A DNA stretch of 64,000 nucleotides from [Flexibacter] sp. ATCC 35208 (GTDB taxonomy: Bacteria; Bacteroidota; Bacteroidia; Chitinophagales; Chitinophagaceae): contig NZ_MTKN01000004.1 of assembly GCF_001975825.1 (NCBI RefSeq), forward strand, positions 155,886 through 219,885, read 5' to 3'. This document shows, one piece after another, positions 53,448 to 62,374 of this stretch; position 1 is the first letter of the stretch; every line of letters begins with the position of its first letter. The notes under the pieces are model-generated. The model made no database searches, was not told the DNA's origin, and was given only the letters and a program-made list of their open reading frames with translations. The translations under genes and the position numbers were made by a program.

Positions 53448-55145
53448 ATGCAAAAGAGTTTACAATTCCTCGATTATGTTGTCTTTTTGGTGTATTTCGC
53501 GATAGTTGCCGGTTACGGTATATATATCTACCAGAAAAAGAAACGAAAAACTACTGACTCCAAAGACTTTTTCCTGGCAGAAGGATCCCTTACATGGTGG
53601 GCCATTGGTGCTTCCCTGATCGCTTCCAACATCTCTGCGGAGCAGTTTATTGGTATGGCCGGTTCCGGTTTTAATATAGGTCTGGCGATTTCCACTTACG
53701 AATGGATGGCTGCTGCTACCCTGATTATCGTAGCGGTATTTTTCCTCCCTATTTACCTGAAAAACAAGATTTATACCATGCCGCAGTTCCTGCTGCGCAG
53801 GTATAACCAGACAGTGAGTACCATTATGGCGGTATTCTGGTTGCTGCTGTATGTAGTGGTGAACCTGACCTCCATCCTGTACCTGGGAGCACTGGCAATC
53901 AATACTATTTCAGGGATTGACTTTAATGTTTGTATGATATTGCTGGCCGTCTTTGCCGTGTTTATCACGCTGGGTGGTATGAAAGTAATTGGTTATACAG
54001 ACGTGATCCAGGTATTCTTCCTGATCCTGGGTGGTCTGGCTACAACTTACCTGGCCCTGAACCTGGTATCTGAGCATTTCGGCACAACTGGTGTGCTCAA
54101 AGGTTTCCACCTGATGACAGAACATGCTGGTGATCACTTCCATATGATCCTGGACAAAAAAGATCCTCACTACCTGGATCTGCCTGGATTATCTATCCTG
54201 GTAGGTGGTATGTGGATTGTAAACTTAAACTATTGGGGTTGTAACCAATATATTACACAGCGTGCATTGGGTGCTGATCTGAAAACAGCGCGTTCTGGTC
54301 TGCTCTTCGCAGGTTTCCTGAAACTCCTGATGCCACTGATCGTGGTAATTCCTGGTATCGCTGCTTATGTATTGCATAGCCGCGGTCTATTCCAGGCAGA
54401 AATGGTGAAGGGTGGTGAACTCAATCCTGACAATGCTTATCCGGTGTTAATGAACCTGTTGCCAATTGGTATGAAGGGGCTGGCTTTTGCTGCGCTGACA
54501 GCTGCGGTAGTTGCTTCCCTGGCTGGTAAAGCAAACAGTATTTCTACCATCTTCACACTGGATATCTATAAAGAACACTTTGCGAAAAATGCGGATGAAA
54601 AGCATGTGGTACGAACAGGTAAAATCGTGGTAGTTGTTGCGATGATCCTGGCGATTATCATTTCTCCATTCCTGGGTATTGATAAGAAAGGTGGTTTCCA
54701 GTTTATACAGGAATACACTGGTTTCGTATCACCGGGTATCTTTGCGATGTTCCTGCTGGGATTCTTCTGGAAACGTACGACTTCAGGTGCAGCGCTGTTT
54801 GCAATGATCGGTGGTTTTACACTGTCTATCATCCTGAAGTTCCTGCCAGGTTGGGCGGATCTTTCTGCTTTGAATAGCATCGGTTTCTCCGTACCGGCAG
54901 CAAACGGTATCTATGAAATTCCGTTCCTGGATCGTATGGGTATTGTATTCGTGGTGTGTGTGATTGGTATGATCCTGATTTCACTGGTAGCTCCTGCTAA
55001 GGTGAAAGTGGCGGGTGCAGAAATGGTAGATGAGTCTAAAGGTCTGGAAGTGGATGCTTCTATGTTCAGGACTTCTATGCCATTTGCCATCACAGCGATT
55101 TTGATCTGTGGTATCCTGGTAGCATTATATACCATTTTCTGGTAA
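53448..55145 (+). CDS. Sodium/sugar symporter (SSS family, SGLT-like)
   Basis: 565 residues, about 14 membrane helices. SSS signatures: opening LDYVVFLVYFAIVAGYGIYIYQKKK, SKDFFLAEGSLTWWAIGASLIASNISAEQFIGMAGSGF (sodium- and sugar-site helix 1), YNQTVSTIMAVFWLLLYV, and KGLAFAALTAAVVASLAGKANSISTIFTLDIY on the helix that carries the conserved sodium-binding Ser residues. The next genes are xylulokinase and xylose isomerase, so xylose is the best guess for its cargo. A terminator after it (55158) suggests that more transporter than enzyme message is made. Confidence 0.92.
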   Translation: MQKSLQFLDYVVFLVYFAIVAGYGIYIYQKKKRKTTDSKDFFLAEGSLTWWAIGASLIASNISAEQFIGMAGSGFNIGLAISTYEWMAAATLIIVAVFFLPIYLKNKIYTMPQFLLRRYNQTVSTIMAVFWLLLYVVVNLTSILYLGALAINTISGIDFNVCMILLAVFAVFITLGGMKVIGYTDVIQVFFLILGGLATTYLALNLVSEHFGTTGVLKGFHLMTEHAGDHFHMILDKKDPHYLDLPGLSILVGGMWIVNLNYWGCNQYITQRALGADLKTARSGLLFAGFLKLLMPLIVVIPGIAAYVLHSRGLFQAEMVKGGELNPDNAYPVLMNLLPIGMKGLAFAALTAAVVASLAGKANSISTIFTLDIYKEHFAKNADEKHVVRTGKIVVVVAMILAIIISPFLGIDKKGGFQFIQEYTGFVSPGIFAMFLLGFFWKRTTSGAALFAMIGGFTLSIILKFLPGWADLSALNSIGFSVPAANGIYEIPFLDRMGIVFVVCVIGMILISLVAPAKVKVAGAEMVDESKGLEVDASMFRTSMPFAITAILICGILVALYTIFW

Positions 55146-55157
55146 GAGATATTTGAC

Positions 55158-55200
55158 AAAGCTGGCTAACAACATCCTGTTTAGCCAGCTTTCTTTTTTT
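55158..55200 (+). terminator. Internal terminator between symporter and xylB
   Basis: 12-bp perfect stem (55158-55169 / 55181-55192) with 11-base loop and a T-rich tail to 55200. Only 18 bases before xylB, so partial read-through is likely, unless xylB has its own promoter nearby. Confidence 0.8.
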
Positions 55201-55217
55201 ATAAACCTGCAAGCGTT

Positions 55218-56684
55218 ATGAGGTATACGATTGGTTATGATATAGGATCGTCTTCAGTAAAGGCGGCCCTGCTGGATACTGATACAGGAAAATGTGTGGC
55301 TACGGCTATCAGCCCTGCCCAGGAAATGCCCATGCATGCGCCGGTGGCGGGATGGGCAGAACAGGATCCTGAGATGTGGTGGCAGGAAGTTCAAAATGCA
55401 ACGAAAAAGTTACAACAAATTCACCCTTTTGATGGATCGGCTGTAGCTGGTATAGGCATTGCCTATCAGATGCATGGGCTGGTATGTGTGGATAAGGATC
55501 AGCAGGTTTTGCGTCCTGCAATAATCTGGTGCGACAGCAGGGCAGTTGAAATAGGGAATACAGCTTTTGAAAAACTGGGCCCTAACTGGTGTCTGCAATA
55601 TCTCTTAAACTCTCCCGGAAATTTTACAGCTTCTAAATTACGTTGGGTACAGGAGTATGAACCTGCCATTTATGAGCGCATTGACAAAGTGATGCTCCCT
55701 GGCGATTTCATTGCTATGCGCCTCACGGGTGATGCAGCTACGACTATTTCTGGTTTGTCTGAAGGGATCTTCTGGGATTTTAGCCAGCACCAGGTATCGC
55801 CGGTGTTGCTGAAACATTATGGTATCAGTGAGAAGCTGTTGTCAGATGTGGTTCCTACTTTTGGATTACAGGGCAAGGTGACTGCGCAGGCAGCGTCGTT
55901 GCTGGGATTGGCGGCAGGTACACCGGTCACTTACCGTGCGGGTGACCAACCGAATAATGCTTTTTCCCTGAATGTATTACAACCTGGTGAAGCTGCGACT
56001 ACAGCAGGTACTTCGGGTGTGGTATATGCAGTACATGATCATATTGCATTTGATGCACAGAGCAGGGTAAATACTTTCATACATGTGAATGATACAGCCA
56101 CTGCACATCGTAATGGCGTACTTATGTGTTTGAATGGTACGGGTATTCTGAATAGCTGGATGCGACAACTGGTAGGCAAACCATCTTACGAAGAGATGAA
56201 TGCACTGGCAGCAGTAGCACCTGTAGGTTCACGTGGATTGAAGATTTATCCGTTTGGCAATGGTGCAGAACGTATTCTTGCTAACAAGGAGATTGGTGCG
56301 GAGTTCAAAGGACTCAACTTCAATATTCATGGCAGGGAACATATGCTGCGTGCCACACAGGAAGGGATTGTATTTGCACTGAAATACGGGATGGATATTA
56401 TGCAGGATATGGGATTGAATATTTCACGGGTGAGAGCCGGTCATGCGAATATGTTCCTGAGTCCATTATTCAGAGAGATATTTGCAAATACGGCTGATGT
56501 GGTGATTGAGTTGTACAATACAGATGGTGCGCAGGGCGCTGCAAGAGCAGCGGGTGTGGGCGCTGGATTGTATGCAGTGGAGGATGCATTTAAGGGGATG
56601 GAGTGTCTGGCTACAATAGAGCCGGAGGCGAATAATCCATATAAGGGTATTTATGAAGAGTGGCTGCAGGGATTGAAATTTTAA
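55218..56684 (+). CDS. xylB: Xylulokinase
   Basis: 488 residues, FGGY carbohydrate kinase. Phosphate-1 motif YTIGYDIGSSSVKAALLDTDTGK; GWAEQDPEMWW and GIAYQMHGLVCVD (substrate region, with MHG); LPGDFIAMRLTG; second ATP-domain motif YRAGDQPNNAFSLNVLQPGEAATTAGTSGVVY; and LNISRVRAGHANMFLSPLFREIFAN near the end. Phosphorylates D-xylulose to xylulose 5-phosphate. Followed by a short AC repeat and xylA, giving the full xylose-to-pentose-phosphate route. Confidence 0.94.
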   Translation: MRYTIGYDIGSSSVKAALLDTDTGKCVATAISPAQEMPMHAPVAGWAEQDPEMWWQEVQNATKKLQQIHPFDGSAVAGIGIAYQMHGLVCVDKDQQVLRPAIIWCDSRAVEIGNTAFEKLGPNWCLQYLLNSPGNFTASKLRWVQEYEPAIYERIDKVMLPGDFIAMRLTGDAATTISGLSEGIFWDFSQHQVSPVLLKHYGISEKLLSDVVPTFGLQGKVTAQAASLLGLAAGTPVTYRAGDQPNNAFSLNVLQPGEAATTAGTSGVVYAVHDHIAFDAQSRVNTFIHVNDTATAHRNGVLMCLNGTGILNSWMRQLVGKPSYEEMNALAAVAPVGSRGLKIYPFGNGAERILANKEIGAEFKGLNFNIHGREHMLRATQEGIVFALKYGMDIMQDMGLNISRVRAGHANMFLSPLFREIFANTADVVIELYNTDGAQGAARAAGVGAGLYAVEDAFKGMECLATIEPEANNPYKGIYEEWLQGLKF

Positions 56685-56698
56685 CACACACACACACA
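56684..56698 (+). repeat. AC dinucleotide repeat between xylB and xylA
   Basis: Seven and a half AC units directly after the xylB stop, 32 bases before the xylA ATG. Non-coding; slippage here could alter spacing only. Confidence 0.7.
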
Positions 56699-56729
56699 TA
56701 ACACGTTAGGATCAAAAAAAACACTTACA

Positions 56730-58058
56730 ATGAGCATTACAATTGGAAACAAGGAATACTTCAAAGGCATTGGGAAAATCGCCTATGAAGGTCCTCAGTC
56801 AAACAACCCATTTGCTTACAAATGGTATGATGAGAACAGAAAGATCGGTGGTAAAACCATGAAGGAACTCTTCCGGTTTGCGGTGTCTTACTGGCATACC
56901 TTCTGCGGAACTGGTGGCGACCCATTCGGTCCGGGCACCAAACAATTCCCATGGCTTACAGCGCCAGATGCTGTGCAGAGTGCAAAAGACAAAATGGATG
57001 CAGCGTTTGAATTCATCACCAAACTAGGTCTTCCTTACTACTGCTTCCACGATGTAGACCTGGTAGACGAAGGTGCAAACATTGCTGAATACGAAAGCCG
57101 CATGCAGGCAATCGTAGCGTATGCAAAAGAAAAACAAAAAGCCAGCGGCGTAAAACTGCTCTGGGGTACTGCGAATGTATTCAGCAACCCCCGCTATATG
57201 AACGGTGCCAGCACCAACCCTGACTTTTCTGTAGTTGCGTATGCAGGTACCCAGGTAAAGAACTCCCTGGATGCGACCATCGCACTGGATGGTGAAAACT
57301 ATGTATTCTGGGGTGGTCGTGAAGGCTATATGACCCTGCTGAACACTGATATGAAGCGTGAGCAGGACCACCTGGCAAAATTCCTTGGCATGGCGCGTGA
57401 CTATGCACGCAAACAAGGTTTCAAAGGTACGTTCTTCATCGAACCTAAACCTTGTGAGCCTACCAAACACCAGTACGATTACGATTCAGCTACGGTGATC
57501 GGTTTCCTCCGTCACTATGGTCTGGACAAGGATTTTAAACTGAACATTGAAGTAAATCATGCTACACTGGCAGGCCATACCTTCCAGCATGAACTGCAGG
57601 TAGCAGTTGATGGTGGTTTCCTGGGTAGCATTGATGCGAACCGTGGTGATACACAAAATGGTTGGGATACTGACCAGTTCCCAATGAACCTGAATGACCT
57701 GATCGAAGCGATGCTGGTGATATTACCAGCGGGTGGATTTGCAGGTGGTGGTGTGAACTTCGATGCGAAAGCACGTCGTAACTCTACAGATCTGGAAGAC
57801 ATTTTCCATGCACACATTGGTGGCATCGATTCATTTGCACGTGCAGCGATTGTAGCTGAAAAGATCCTGGAACAGTCTGCTTACAAACAATTCCGTAAAG
57901 ACCGTTATGCATCATTTGATACCGGTAAAGGAAAGGAATTTGAAGATGGTAAACTGACATTGGAAGATCTGCGCAGCATTGCAATTGCGAATGGCGAGCC
58001 AAAGATGATCAGTGGCAGACAGGAATGGTTAGAAAATATCATCAATCAGTATATCTAA
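56730..58058 (+). CDS. xylA: Xylose isomerase
   Basis: 442 residues, the length of class II xylose isomerases. TIM barrel with signatures [32 protein letters not shown] (catalytic His and Asp), [35 protein letters not shown] (metal Glu and Lys), [19 protein letters not shown] and [20 protein letters not shown] (metal ligands). Interconverts D-xylose and D-xylulose. Codon use is strongly biased, indicating high expression. The terminator at 58080 closes the transcript. Confidence 0.97.
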   Translation: MSITIGNKEYFKGIGKIAYEGPQSNNPFAYKWYDENRKIGGKTMKELFRFAVSYWHTFCGTGGDPFGPGTKQFPWLTAPDAVQSAKDKMDAAFEFITKLGLPYYCFHDVDLVDEGANIAEYESRMQAIVAYAKEKQKASGVKLLWGTANVFSNPRYMNGASTNPDFSVVAYAGTQVKNSLDATIALDGENYVFWGGREGYMTLLNTDMKREQDHLAKFLGMARDYARKQGFKGTFFIEPKPCEPTKHQYDYDSATVIGFLRHYGLDKDFKLNIEVNHATLAGHTFQHELQVAVDGGFLGSIDANRGDTQNGWDTDQFPMNLNDLIEAMLVILPAGGFAGGGVNFDAKARRNSTDLEDIFHAHIGGIDSFARAAIVAEKILEQSAYKQFRKDRYASFDTGKGKEFEDGKLTLEDLRSIAIANGEPKMISGRQEWLENIINQYI

Positions 58059-58079
58059 ATTTAACTGATTATATAGAAG

Positions 58080-58106
58080 GGCCGCTACATTGTAGCGGCC
58101 TTTTTT
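58080..58106 (+). terminator. Terminator after xylA
   Basis: 10-bp perfect stem (58080-58089 / 58091-58100) followed by six T. Confidence 0.85.
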
Positions 58107-58118
58107 GTGTAACTTGGT

Positions 58119-58130
58119 ATTGTATACAAT
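58119..58130. promoter_or_regulatory. 12-bp perfect palindrome upstream of mutarotase gene
   Basis: ATTGTATACAAT, perfect palindrome ending nine bases before the ATG at 58139; possible operator or part of the promoter. Confidence 0.3.
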
Positions 58131-58138
58131 TCTACACT

Positions 58139-59089
58139 ATGTTTTCCATTCAATCATATCATCAGTCGGGCTTTGATATTATCGCTCTTATCGACGGCGA
58201 CACTGGTACACGGGCAGAGATCATTCCGGCACACAGCGCATTGCTGCATGCCTTTAAAATACCGTATGGAGAAAATTTCCTGAACATCATCGATAGTTAT
58301 GAAAGTCTGGACGACTACAAGTTGAACCTGCCGGAATACTATAAGAGTGCCAAGCTAAGTCCTTTCGCTTGTCGCATTCCTTCCGGCACCTATCGCTGGG
58401 AAGAACAGGATTACACTATTGTGAAAACACTCAGTTCCGGCAATGCCATTCATGGTCTGCTCTTCGATGTACCGTTTGAGGTAGTGAGCCAGAAAGCTGA
58501 TGAAAAAGGTGCGGTGCTGACATTGCGCCATACTTATACTGGGAATGATGCAGGATATCCGTTCCCCTATGACTGTGAGGTGAAGTATCACCTGGAACCC
58601 GGTCAGCAGCTACGTATTTCAACTTTTATCCTGAACAATGCAGACAGGCCTATTCCTGTTATGGACGGTTGGCATCCTTATTTTAGTACAGGTACCCCGG
58701 TCGATGAGCTGGAATTGCAGTTTGCTTCGGAACAAATAGTAGAATTTAATGCGCAACTGATACCAACCGGCAATGTGTTGCCTTACGACAGGTTCCTTGA
58801 AGCCCAAAGTTTGGCAGGCATACCGCTGGACAACAGTTTTGTGTTGGATTTCAGCAGGCATAGTGCCCTGGCTACATTGCGGGATCCGCGGAAACGGGTA
58901 TTGATCCATTTTTACCCGGAACCATGTTATCCAATCCTACAGATCTATATCCCTAATCACCGCAACAGTATTGCGATTGAGCACCTCACCGGTGCCCCGA
59001 ATGCCTTTAATAACGGCATGGGGCTGGTGACGCTGGAACCCGGCGAAGAACGGGTATTCAGCACAGCCATCACAGCTATAGCATATTAG
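58139..59089 (+). CDS. Aldose 1-epimerase-family protein (mutarotase-like)
   Basis: 316 residues from ATG 58139; the frame is open back into xylA at 58025, but that part covers a terminator. Galactose-mutarotase-like beta-supersandwich: AEIIPAHSALLHAFK, NPC-like core LFDVPFEVVSQKADEKGAVLTLRHTY, PVMDGWHPYFSTG (His on the catalytic loop) and NSIAIEHLTGAPNAFNNGMGLVTLEPGE (C-terminal Glu region). Interconverts alpha and beta anomers of a sugar. Its place behind the xylose genes suggests xylose or glucose, but it has its own transcription start. Confidence 0.87.
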   Translation: MFSIQSYHQSGFDIIALIDGDTGTRAEIIPAHSALLHAFKIPYGENFLNIIDSYESLDDYKLNLPEYYKSAKLSPFACRIPSGTYRWEEQDYTIVKTLSSGNAIHGLLFDVPFEVVSQKADEKGAVLTLRHTYTGNDAGYPFPYDCEVKYHLEPGQQLRISTFILNNADRPIPVMDGWHPYFSTGTPVDELELQFASEQIVEFNAQLIPTGNVLPYDRFLEAQSLAGIPLDNSFVLDFSRHSALATLRDPRKRVLIHFYPEPCYPILQIYIPNHRNSIAIEHLTGAPNAFNNGMGLVTLEPGEERVFSTAITAIAY

Positions 59090-59157
59090 TAACTTGTCTC
59101 CTCTGGCATAGTCTTTGAATTTTGTAAAGCATTGTTTCACCCTAAAAAGTTAATGTT

Positions 59158-59343
59158 ATGGATACTTTACAAATTAAAGGTGCCTGGAATGAGATTAAGG
59201 GCAAGATTAAACAGCAATACGCAGATCTGACGGACGATGATTTGCTGTATGAAGAAGGACAGGAAGATCGGTTGATTGGTAAAATTCAGCAAAAGCTGGG
59301 CAAGAGCAGGGACGAAGTTATTAAAATGCTAAAATCTGTGTAA
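59158..59343 (+). CDS. CsbD-family stress protein
   Basis: 61 residues. [50 protein letters not shown] is the whole CsbD domain (W-x-E-x-KGK-x-K, then a LTDDD/EG-x-x-D-x-L-x-GK-x-Q-x-x-G motif). Small, highly charged, cytosolic and induced by general stress in other bacteria; biochemical role unknown. One base separates it from the tiny membrane-protein gene at 59345, so the two are probably co-expressed. Confidence 0.93.
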   Translation: MDTLQIKGAWNEIKGKIKQQYADLTDDDLLYEEGQEDRLIGKIQQKLGKSRDEVIKMLKSV

Positions 59344-59344
59344 A

Positions 59345-59494
59345 ATGGGAAGTCTGTTGTATATCATTGCAGTAATACTTATTATCGGTTGGTTGTTAGG
59401 CTTCTTTGTATATTCCGCAGGTGGGTTAATCCACATTCTGTTGGTAATAGCGATTATAGCCATTCTTTTACAGGTGATAAGAGGTGGCAGTTGA
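59345..59494 (+). CDS. Small hydrophobic protein of the lmo0937 type
   Basis: 49 codons from ATG 59345 to TGA 59492-59494. MGSLLYIIAVILIIGWLLGF and the second segment LIHILLVIAIIAILLQVIRG give two membrane helices with a Gly-rich turn (YSAGG). This size, two-helix pattern and W-x-x-GF are typical of the lmo0937/DUF5670-like family, which often neighbours CsbD genes in Bacteroidetes. Function unknown, probably envelope stress. Confidence 0.8.
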   Translation: MGSLLYIIAVILIIGWLLGFFVYSAGGLIHILLVIAIIAILLQVIRGGS

Positions 59495-59599
59495 GTGATC
59501 TTTCGCTTACTGTGACAAAATAATCATGTAAAATCCTCCTGGCTACGGGGGGATTTTTAGTTTTTTTAAGGAACTTGGTGGAATAAACAGAACCGATAT

Positions 59600-60310
59600 A
59601 TGAAACAATTGCCCTTATTGCTCCTGCTGGTACTTTGCAGTCTACTGGCAGAAAAGAGCCAGGCACAGGTTACCCTCACCGGTACGATTATAGACAAGGA
59701 GAATGGATTAGTACTGCCATACGCAAGTATTACAAACAAGACAACCGGGCGAAGGTCTTATTCTGATAAGGGCGGTTTTTATAAGATTTCAGCGAGGAAG
59801 GGAGACATGGTGGTATTTACTTTTCTTGGGTACAATCCTGATAGCCTGTTAGTCAGTGCCGACGATGGGATCGTGACGAGGGAGATTCACCTGGTAGTAG
59901 AGAGCCGGCAATTGCATGGGGTAGAGGTGACCACGAAGTTCACACCTTATCAGCTGGACTCCATCAACAGGCGGGATCAGTTCGGGTATATACTGGATAA
60001 TCCTAACAAGCCATTGGCAGGTGGGAGTACACCGGTAGGCGCAGGGATCGTATTTAGTCCATTCACCCGGTATTCAAGAAGGGAGAAACAGAAGCGTGAG
60101 TTCAAGAAGATTTATGCCAAGGCTGAAAAAGACAAATACATCGATTCAAGGTATACTCCATTATTTGTGAGCAGGGTGACCACATTAAAAGGAGATAGCC
60201 TGAGACTGTTTATGATGGAGAATTATCCGGATTACGATACGCTGAGAATGATGCCGACAGAGGATCTGATGTATTGGATTACGGATAAGTATAAAGCGTG
60301 GAAGAAGTAG
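59600..60310 (+). CDS. Secreted carboxypeptidase-regulatory-like domain protein
   Basis: 236 residues. Signal peptide 1-22 (cut after SQA). A carboxypeptidase-D-regulatory-like (transthyretin-fold) domain is at about 25-105: VTLTGTIIDKENGLVLPYASITNK, SDKGGFYKISARKGDMVVFTFLGY. The remaining 130 residues are rich in Lys/Arg and Tyr (SRREKQKREFKKIYAKAEKDKYID) with no recognisable fold. Proteins like this are frequent in Bacteroidetes and are thought to be periplasmic or outer-membrane-associated; no precise role. Single gene ahead of a bidirectional terminator. Confidence 0.82.
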   Translation: MKQLPLLLLLVLCSLLAEKSQAQVTLTGTIIDKENGLVLPYASITNKTTGRRSYSDKGGFYKISARKGDMVVFTFLGYNPDSLLVSADDGIVTREIHLVVESRQLHGVEVTTKFTPYQLDSINRRDQFGYILDNPNKPLAGGSTPVGAGIVFSPFTRYSRREKQKREFKKIYAKAEKDKYIDSRYTPLFVSRVTTLKGDSLRLFMMENYPDYDTLRMMPTEDLMYWITDKYKAWKK

Positions 60311-60374
60311 TGAAAAAGAAAAATCAACAAAAAATTTGAAAAGGTTTTTTGCTTAAAAAAACGCATTAAATAAG

Positions 60375-60406
60375 AACTGCCACCCTGAATTCAGAGTGGC
60401 AGTTTT
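60375..60406. terminator. Bidirectional terminator
   Basis: Perfect outer stem AACTGCCAC / GTGGCAGTT (60375-60383 / 60396-60404) with inner CTGA/TCAG pairing, A- and T-rich flanks, between convergent genes. Confidence 0.8.
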
Positions 60407-60437
60407 GGTTGCAGAGGCCAATAGAAAAAATATTTTA

Positions 60438-61517
60438 TCAGTTGTAGACTTTCACCATATATACGAAATCTTCCAGCTTTTTGATCTGTTCTACGCGGGT
60501 CAGATTCTCAAGGCGATTCTTGTGATTCCATTTACCCATCTTCTCTTTCGGCATTTCTTCCAGCAGGCGCTTCAGCTGTGCTGATTTCACTGCAAAAGCA
60601 ATCCCGTCAGCAGTTGTTTGTTTGCCGGTTACAATACCTACTACATCACCTTTTGCATCCATGAGTGGTGCACCACTGTTGCCTGGGTTTACAGGTATAG
60701 ATACCTGGTAAGCGGCAGAGTCTCCATTGAAACCAGTTTGTGCACTGATATAACCTTCTCCATAAACAATCTCGTCACGTGGATAGCCCAGTGTAAAGAC
60801 TTTCTCGCCACGCAGGGCTTTCTGGAATTTTACGGAATAAGGAATAGGCTGGCTTCTGAAGGAGCTATCAGTGATCTTTAAGATCGCCAGATCGCTGGAG
60901 ATGTCTTCGAATACGCTGGTAGCTTTGTAAGCTTCTCCTTTGGTATTCTGGATATAGATAGAATCAGCCCCTGCTACCACATGGTAGTTAGTGACCACAT
61001 ATCCATTGTCGGTAATGGCAAAACCAGTGCCTCCGTAAGTGCCGGGGTTAGCCGGTACCCGCTTCTTATTATTAATATCGTTGATGAGGGCGTTCTGAGA
61101 GCGCTGGATATTGTTCAGCACCCGTCTTACATCCTCATATTGTGCGGTAGTTTTTTGTCTGTTTGCTTTCTGGATAAGGGCGATCGTGCTCAGCGAGGTA
61201 ACGAGGGCGATACAGGCAGCGGCCGCAACGTTAGTGAGCAACCTTCTGCGGAAAGGGATGACCCTGGCCGGAGCAGGAGTGGCTGCATCACGCAGTATGT
61301 CCATATCGAGGGAGGCATGGATATGATCCATTTTCTCCTGCAGCGCCAACCTGCGGCCGTAACTTTCCAGCTGTGCCGTAATGTGCTGATGGGCTTTCAA
61401 CTGCTCATTTACTACCGGGTTGGACTGACACAGCGTTTCGAATACAGCTTTTTCCTGCATATTCATATCGCCTTCCAGATAGCGTTCAATATCACGTATT
61501 AGATTTGTATCATTCAT
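60438..61517 (-). CDS. Membrane protein: anti-sigma-like N-terminus fused to a trypsin-like serine protease
   Basis: 359 residues. N-terminal 1-90 is cytosolic, helical and charged (LIRDIERYLEGDMNMQEKAVFETL) and resembles sigma-binding ends of anti-sigma factors. One membrane helix at about 94-116 (LTNVAAAACIALVTSLSTIAL), then a linker 120-155. Extracytoplasmic HtrA/trypsin-like domain 156-315 has a complete triad: His179 in VTNYHVVAG, Asp209 in SSDLAILKI and Ser281 in VNPGNSGAPL. No PDZ domain. The upstream gene, 35 bases away, encodes an ECF sigma factor, so this is most likely its membrane anti-sigma, with the sensor half replaced by a protease. Chemical function and substrate unknown. Confidence 0.85.
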   Translation of the reverse strand: MNDTNLIRDIERYLEGDMNMQEKAVFETLCQSNPVVNEQLKAHQHITAQLESYGRRLALQEKMDHIHASLDMDILRDAATPAPARVIPFRRRLLTNVAAAACIALVTSLSTIALIQKANRQKTTAQYEDVRRVLNNIQRSQNALINDINNKKRVPANPGTYGGTGFAITDNGYVVTNYHVVAGADSIYIQNTKGEAYKATSVFEDISSDLAILKITDSSFRSQPIPYSVKFQKALRGEKVFTLGYPRDEIVYGEGYISAQTGFNGDSAAYQVSIPVNPGNSGAPLMDAKGDVVGIVTGKQTTADGIAFAVKSAQLKRLLEEMPKEKMGKWNHKNRLENLTRVEQIKKLEDFVYMVKVYN

Positions 61518-61552
61518 CGCCTGTAAACCACTTTGCGGGTCCTGTAGGGGCC

Positions 61553-62122
61553 CTATAATTTATATTTATCAAAAAAGAGTTTCTTTAATCGCATCAGGCA
61601 CTTATACTTCTGATTCTTTGCATTTTCCGCGTTTGTGTACCCGAATTTCTCTGCTATATCTGCCATGGAGAGTTTCCTGATATAATAATCTTCCAGGATA
61701 GTCTTGCAGGGTTCTCCCATGTTACCCAAAGATTGCTCCATGATGCGGAACTGTTCGTCCTTTTTATCATGGTCTTCCATATGGTTGTCTGCCGGTATTA
61801 CTGCTTCCAGTTCCTCCGGCAGGGAGAGCTGCCAGCTGCCCGACTGGAGTTTTTTGAGCCAGAGGTGGCGGCAGATGGCGTATAAATAGGTCTTGAGCTT
61901 ACTATAGAGATCAAATTCACTTGTCTGTGCTTTCTCATATAGTACGATCATAGCCTCCTGGAAAAGATCTTTTGCATCATCCTCAGAACCTTTATGCTGT
62001 AAAACCATTCTTAATACGGCCGGAAAATTTTCCACGTAGATGGTAGACAGCGCTTTATCGTCATTCCGGGTAAGTCCCAGTAATAATTCCCGATCCCTTT
62101 CTATGTTCAGATTATGCTTCAC
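61553..62122 (-). CDS. ECF-type RNA polymerase sigma-70 factor
   Basis: 189 residues from GTG 62122. Region 2 about 25-95 (LSTIYVENFPAVLRMVLQHKGSEDDAKDLFQEAMIVLYEKAQ, KLKTYLYAICRHLWLKKLQ). Region 4 about 130-185 (MGEPCKTILEDYYIRKLSMADIAEKFGYTNAENAKNQKYKCLMRLKKLF) is a divergent helix-turn-helix. First gene of a pair with the anti-sigma/protease fusion. A bipartite motif directly upstream (62125-62154) is shared with the divergent lipoprotein gene and is probably its own recognition sequence. The -10 half lies so close to the GTG that the message may be leaderless. Confidence 0.92.
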   Translation of the reverse strand: MKHNLNIERDRELLLGLTRNDDKALSTIYVENFPAVLRMVLQHKGSEDDAKDLFQEAMIVLYEKAQTSEFDLYSKLKTYLYAICRHLWLKKLQSGSWQLSLPEELEAVIPADNHMEDHDKKDEQFRIMEQSLGNMGEPCKTILEDYYIRKLSMADIAEKFGYTNAENAKNQKYKCLMRLKKLFFDKYKL

Positions 62123-62124
62123 TT

Positions 62125-62154
62125 ATTAATACTATTATATCGCTTTGGTAACCC
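62125..62154 (-). promoter_or_regulatory. Probable ECF-dependent promoter of the sigma gene
   Basis: Minus strand: GGGTTACC (62154-62147), 15 bases, TATTAATAAG (62131-62122). Same elements and spacing as the site at 62308-62340. The -35 half is embedded in an inverted repeat CTTTGG / CCAAAG (62143-62158). Confidence 0.5.
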
Positions 62155-62307
62155 AAAGTAGGGGAAAAAAAATAAGTTTTCAGCCAGGTGATAGATGCAG
62201 ACTGCCATCTTTTTTCATATAAACTTATAATTTATATAATTAAAAACCTTGCCTATGGCTGGTTTTATTTAAAAAATAGATTTTTTGAAAAATATTTCTG
62301 AAAAGCT

Positions 62308-62340
62308 GGGTTACCTTTCTTTCATCCTGGTATAAAGAAG
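62308..62340 (+). promoter_or_regulatory. Probable ECF-dependent promoter of the small lipoprotein gene
   Basis: GGGTTACC (62308-62315), 15 bases, TATAAAGAAG (62331-62340). Eight of eight and eight of ten positions match the motif before the ECF sigma gene, with identical spacing. Confidence 0.5.
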
Positions 62341-62374
62341 AAACAATATTTCAAAAAACCTAAAAAATAAAAAA

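Noticed and set aside
58025..58138. N-terminal extension of the mutarotase-like gene
   Set aside because: It spans the xylA end and its terminator; translation must start after 58106.
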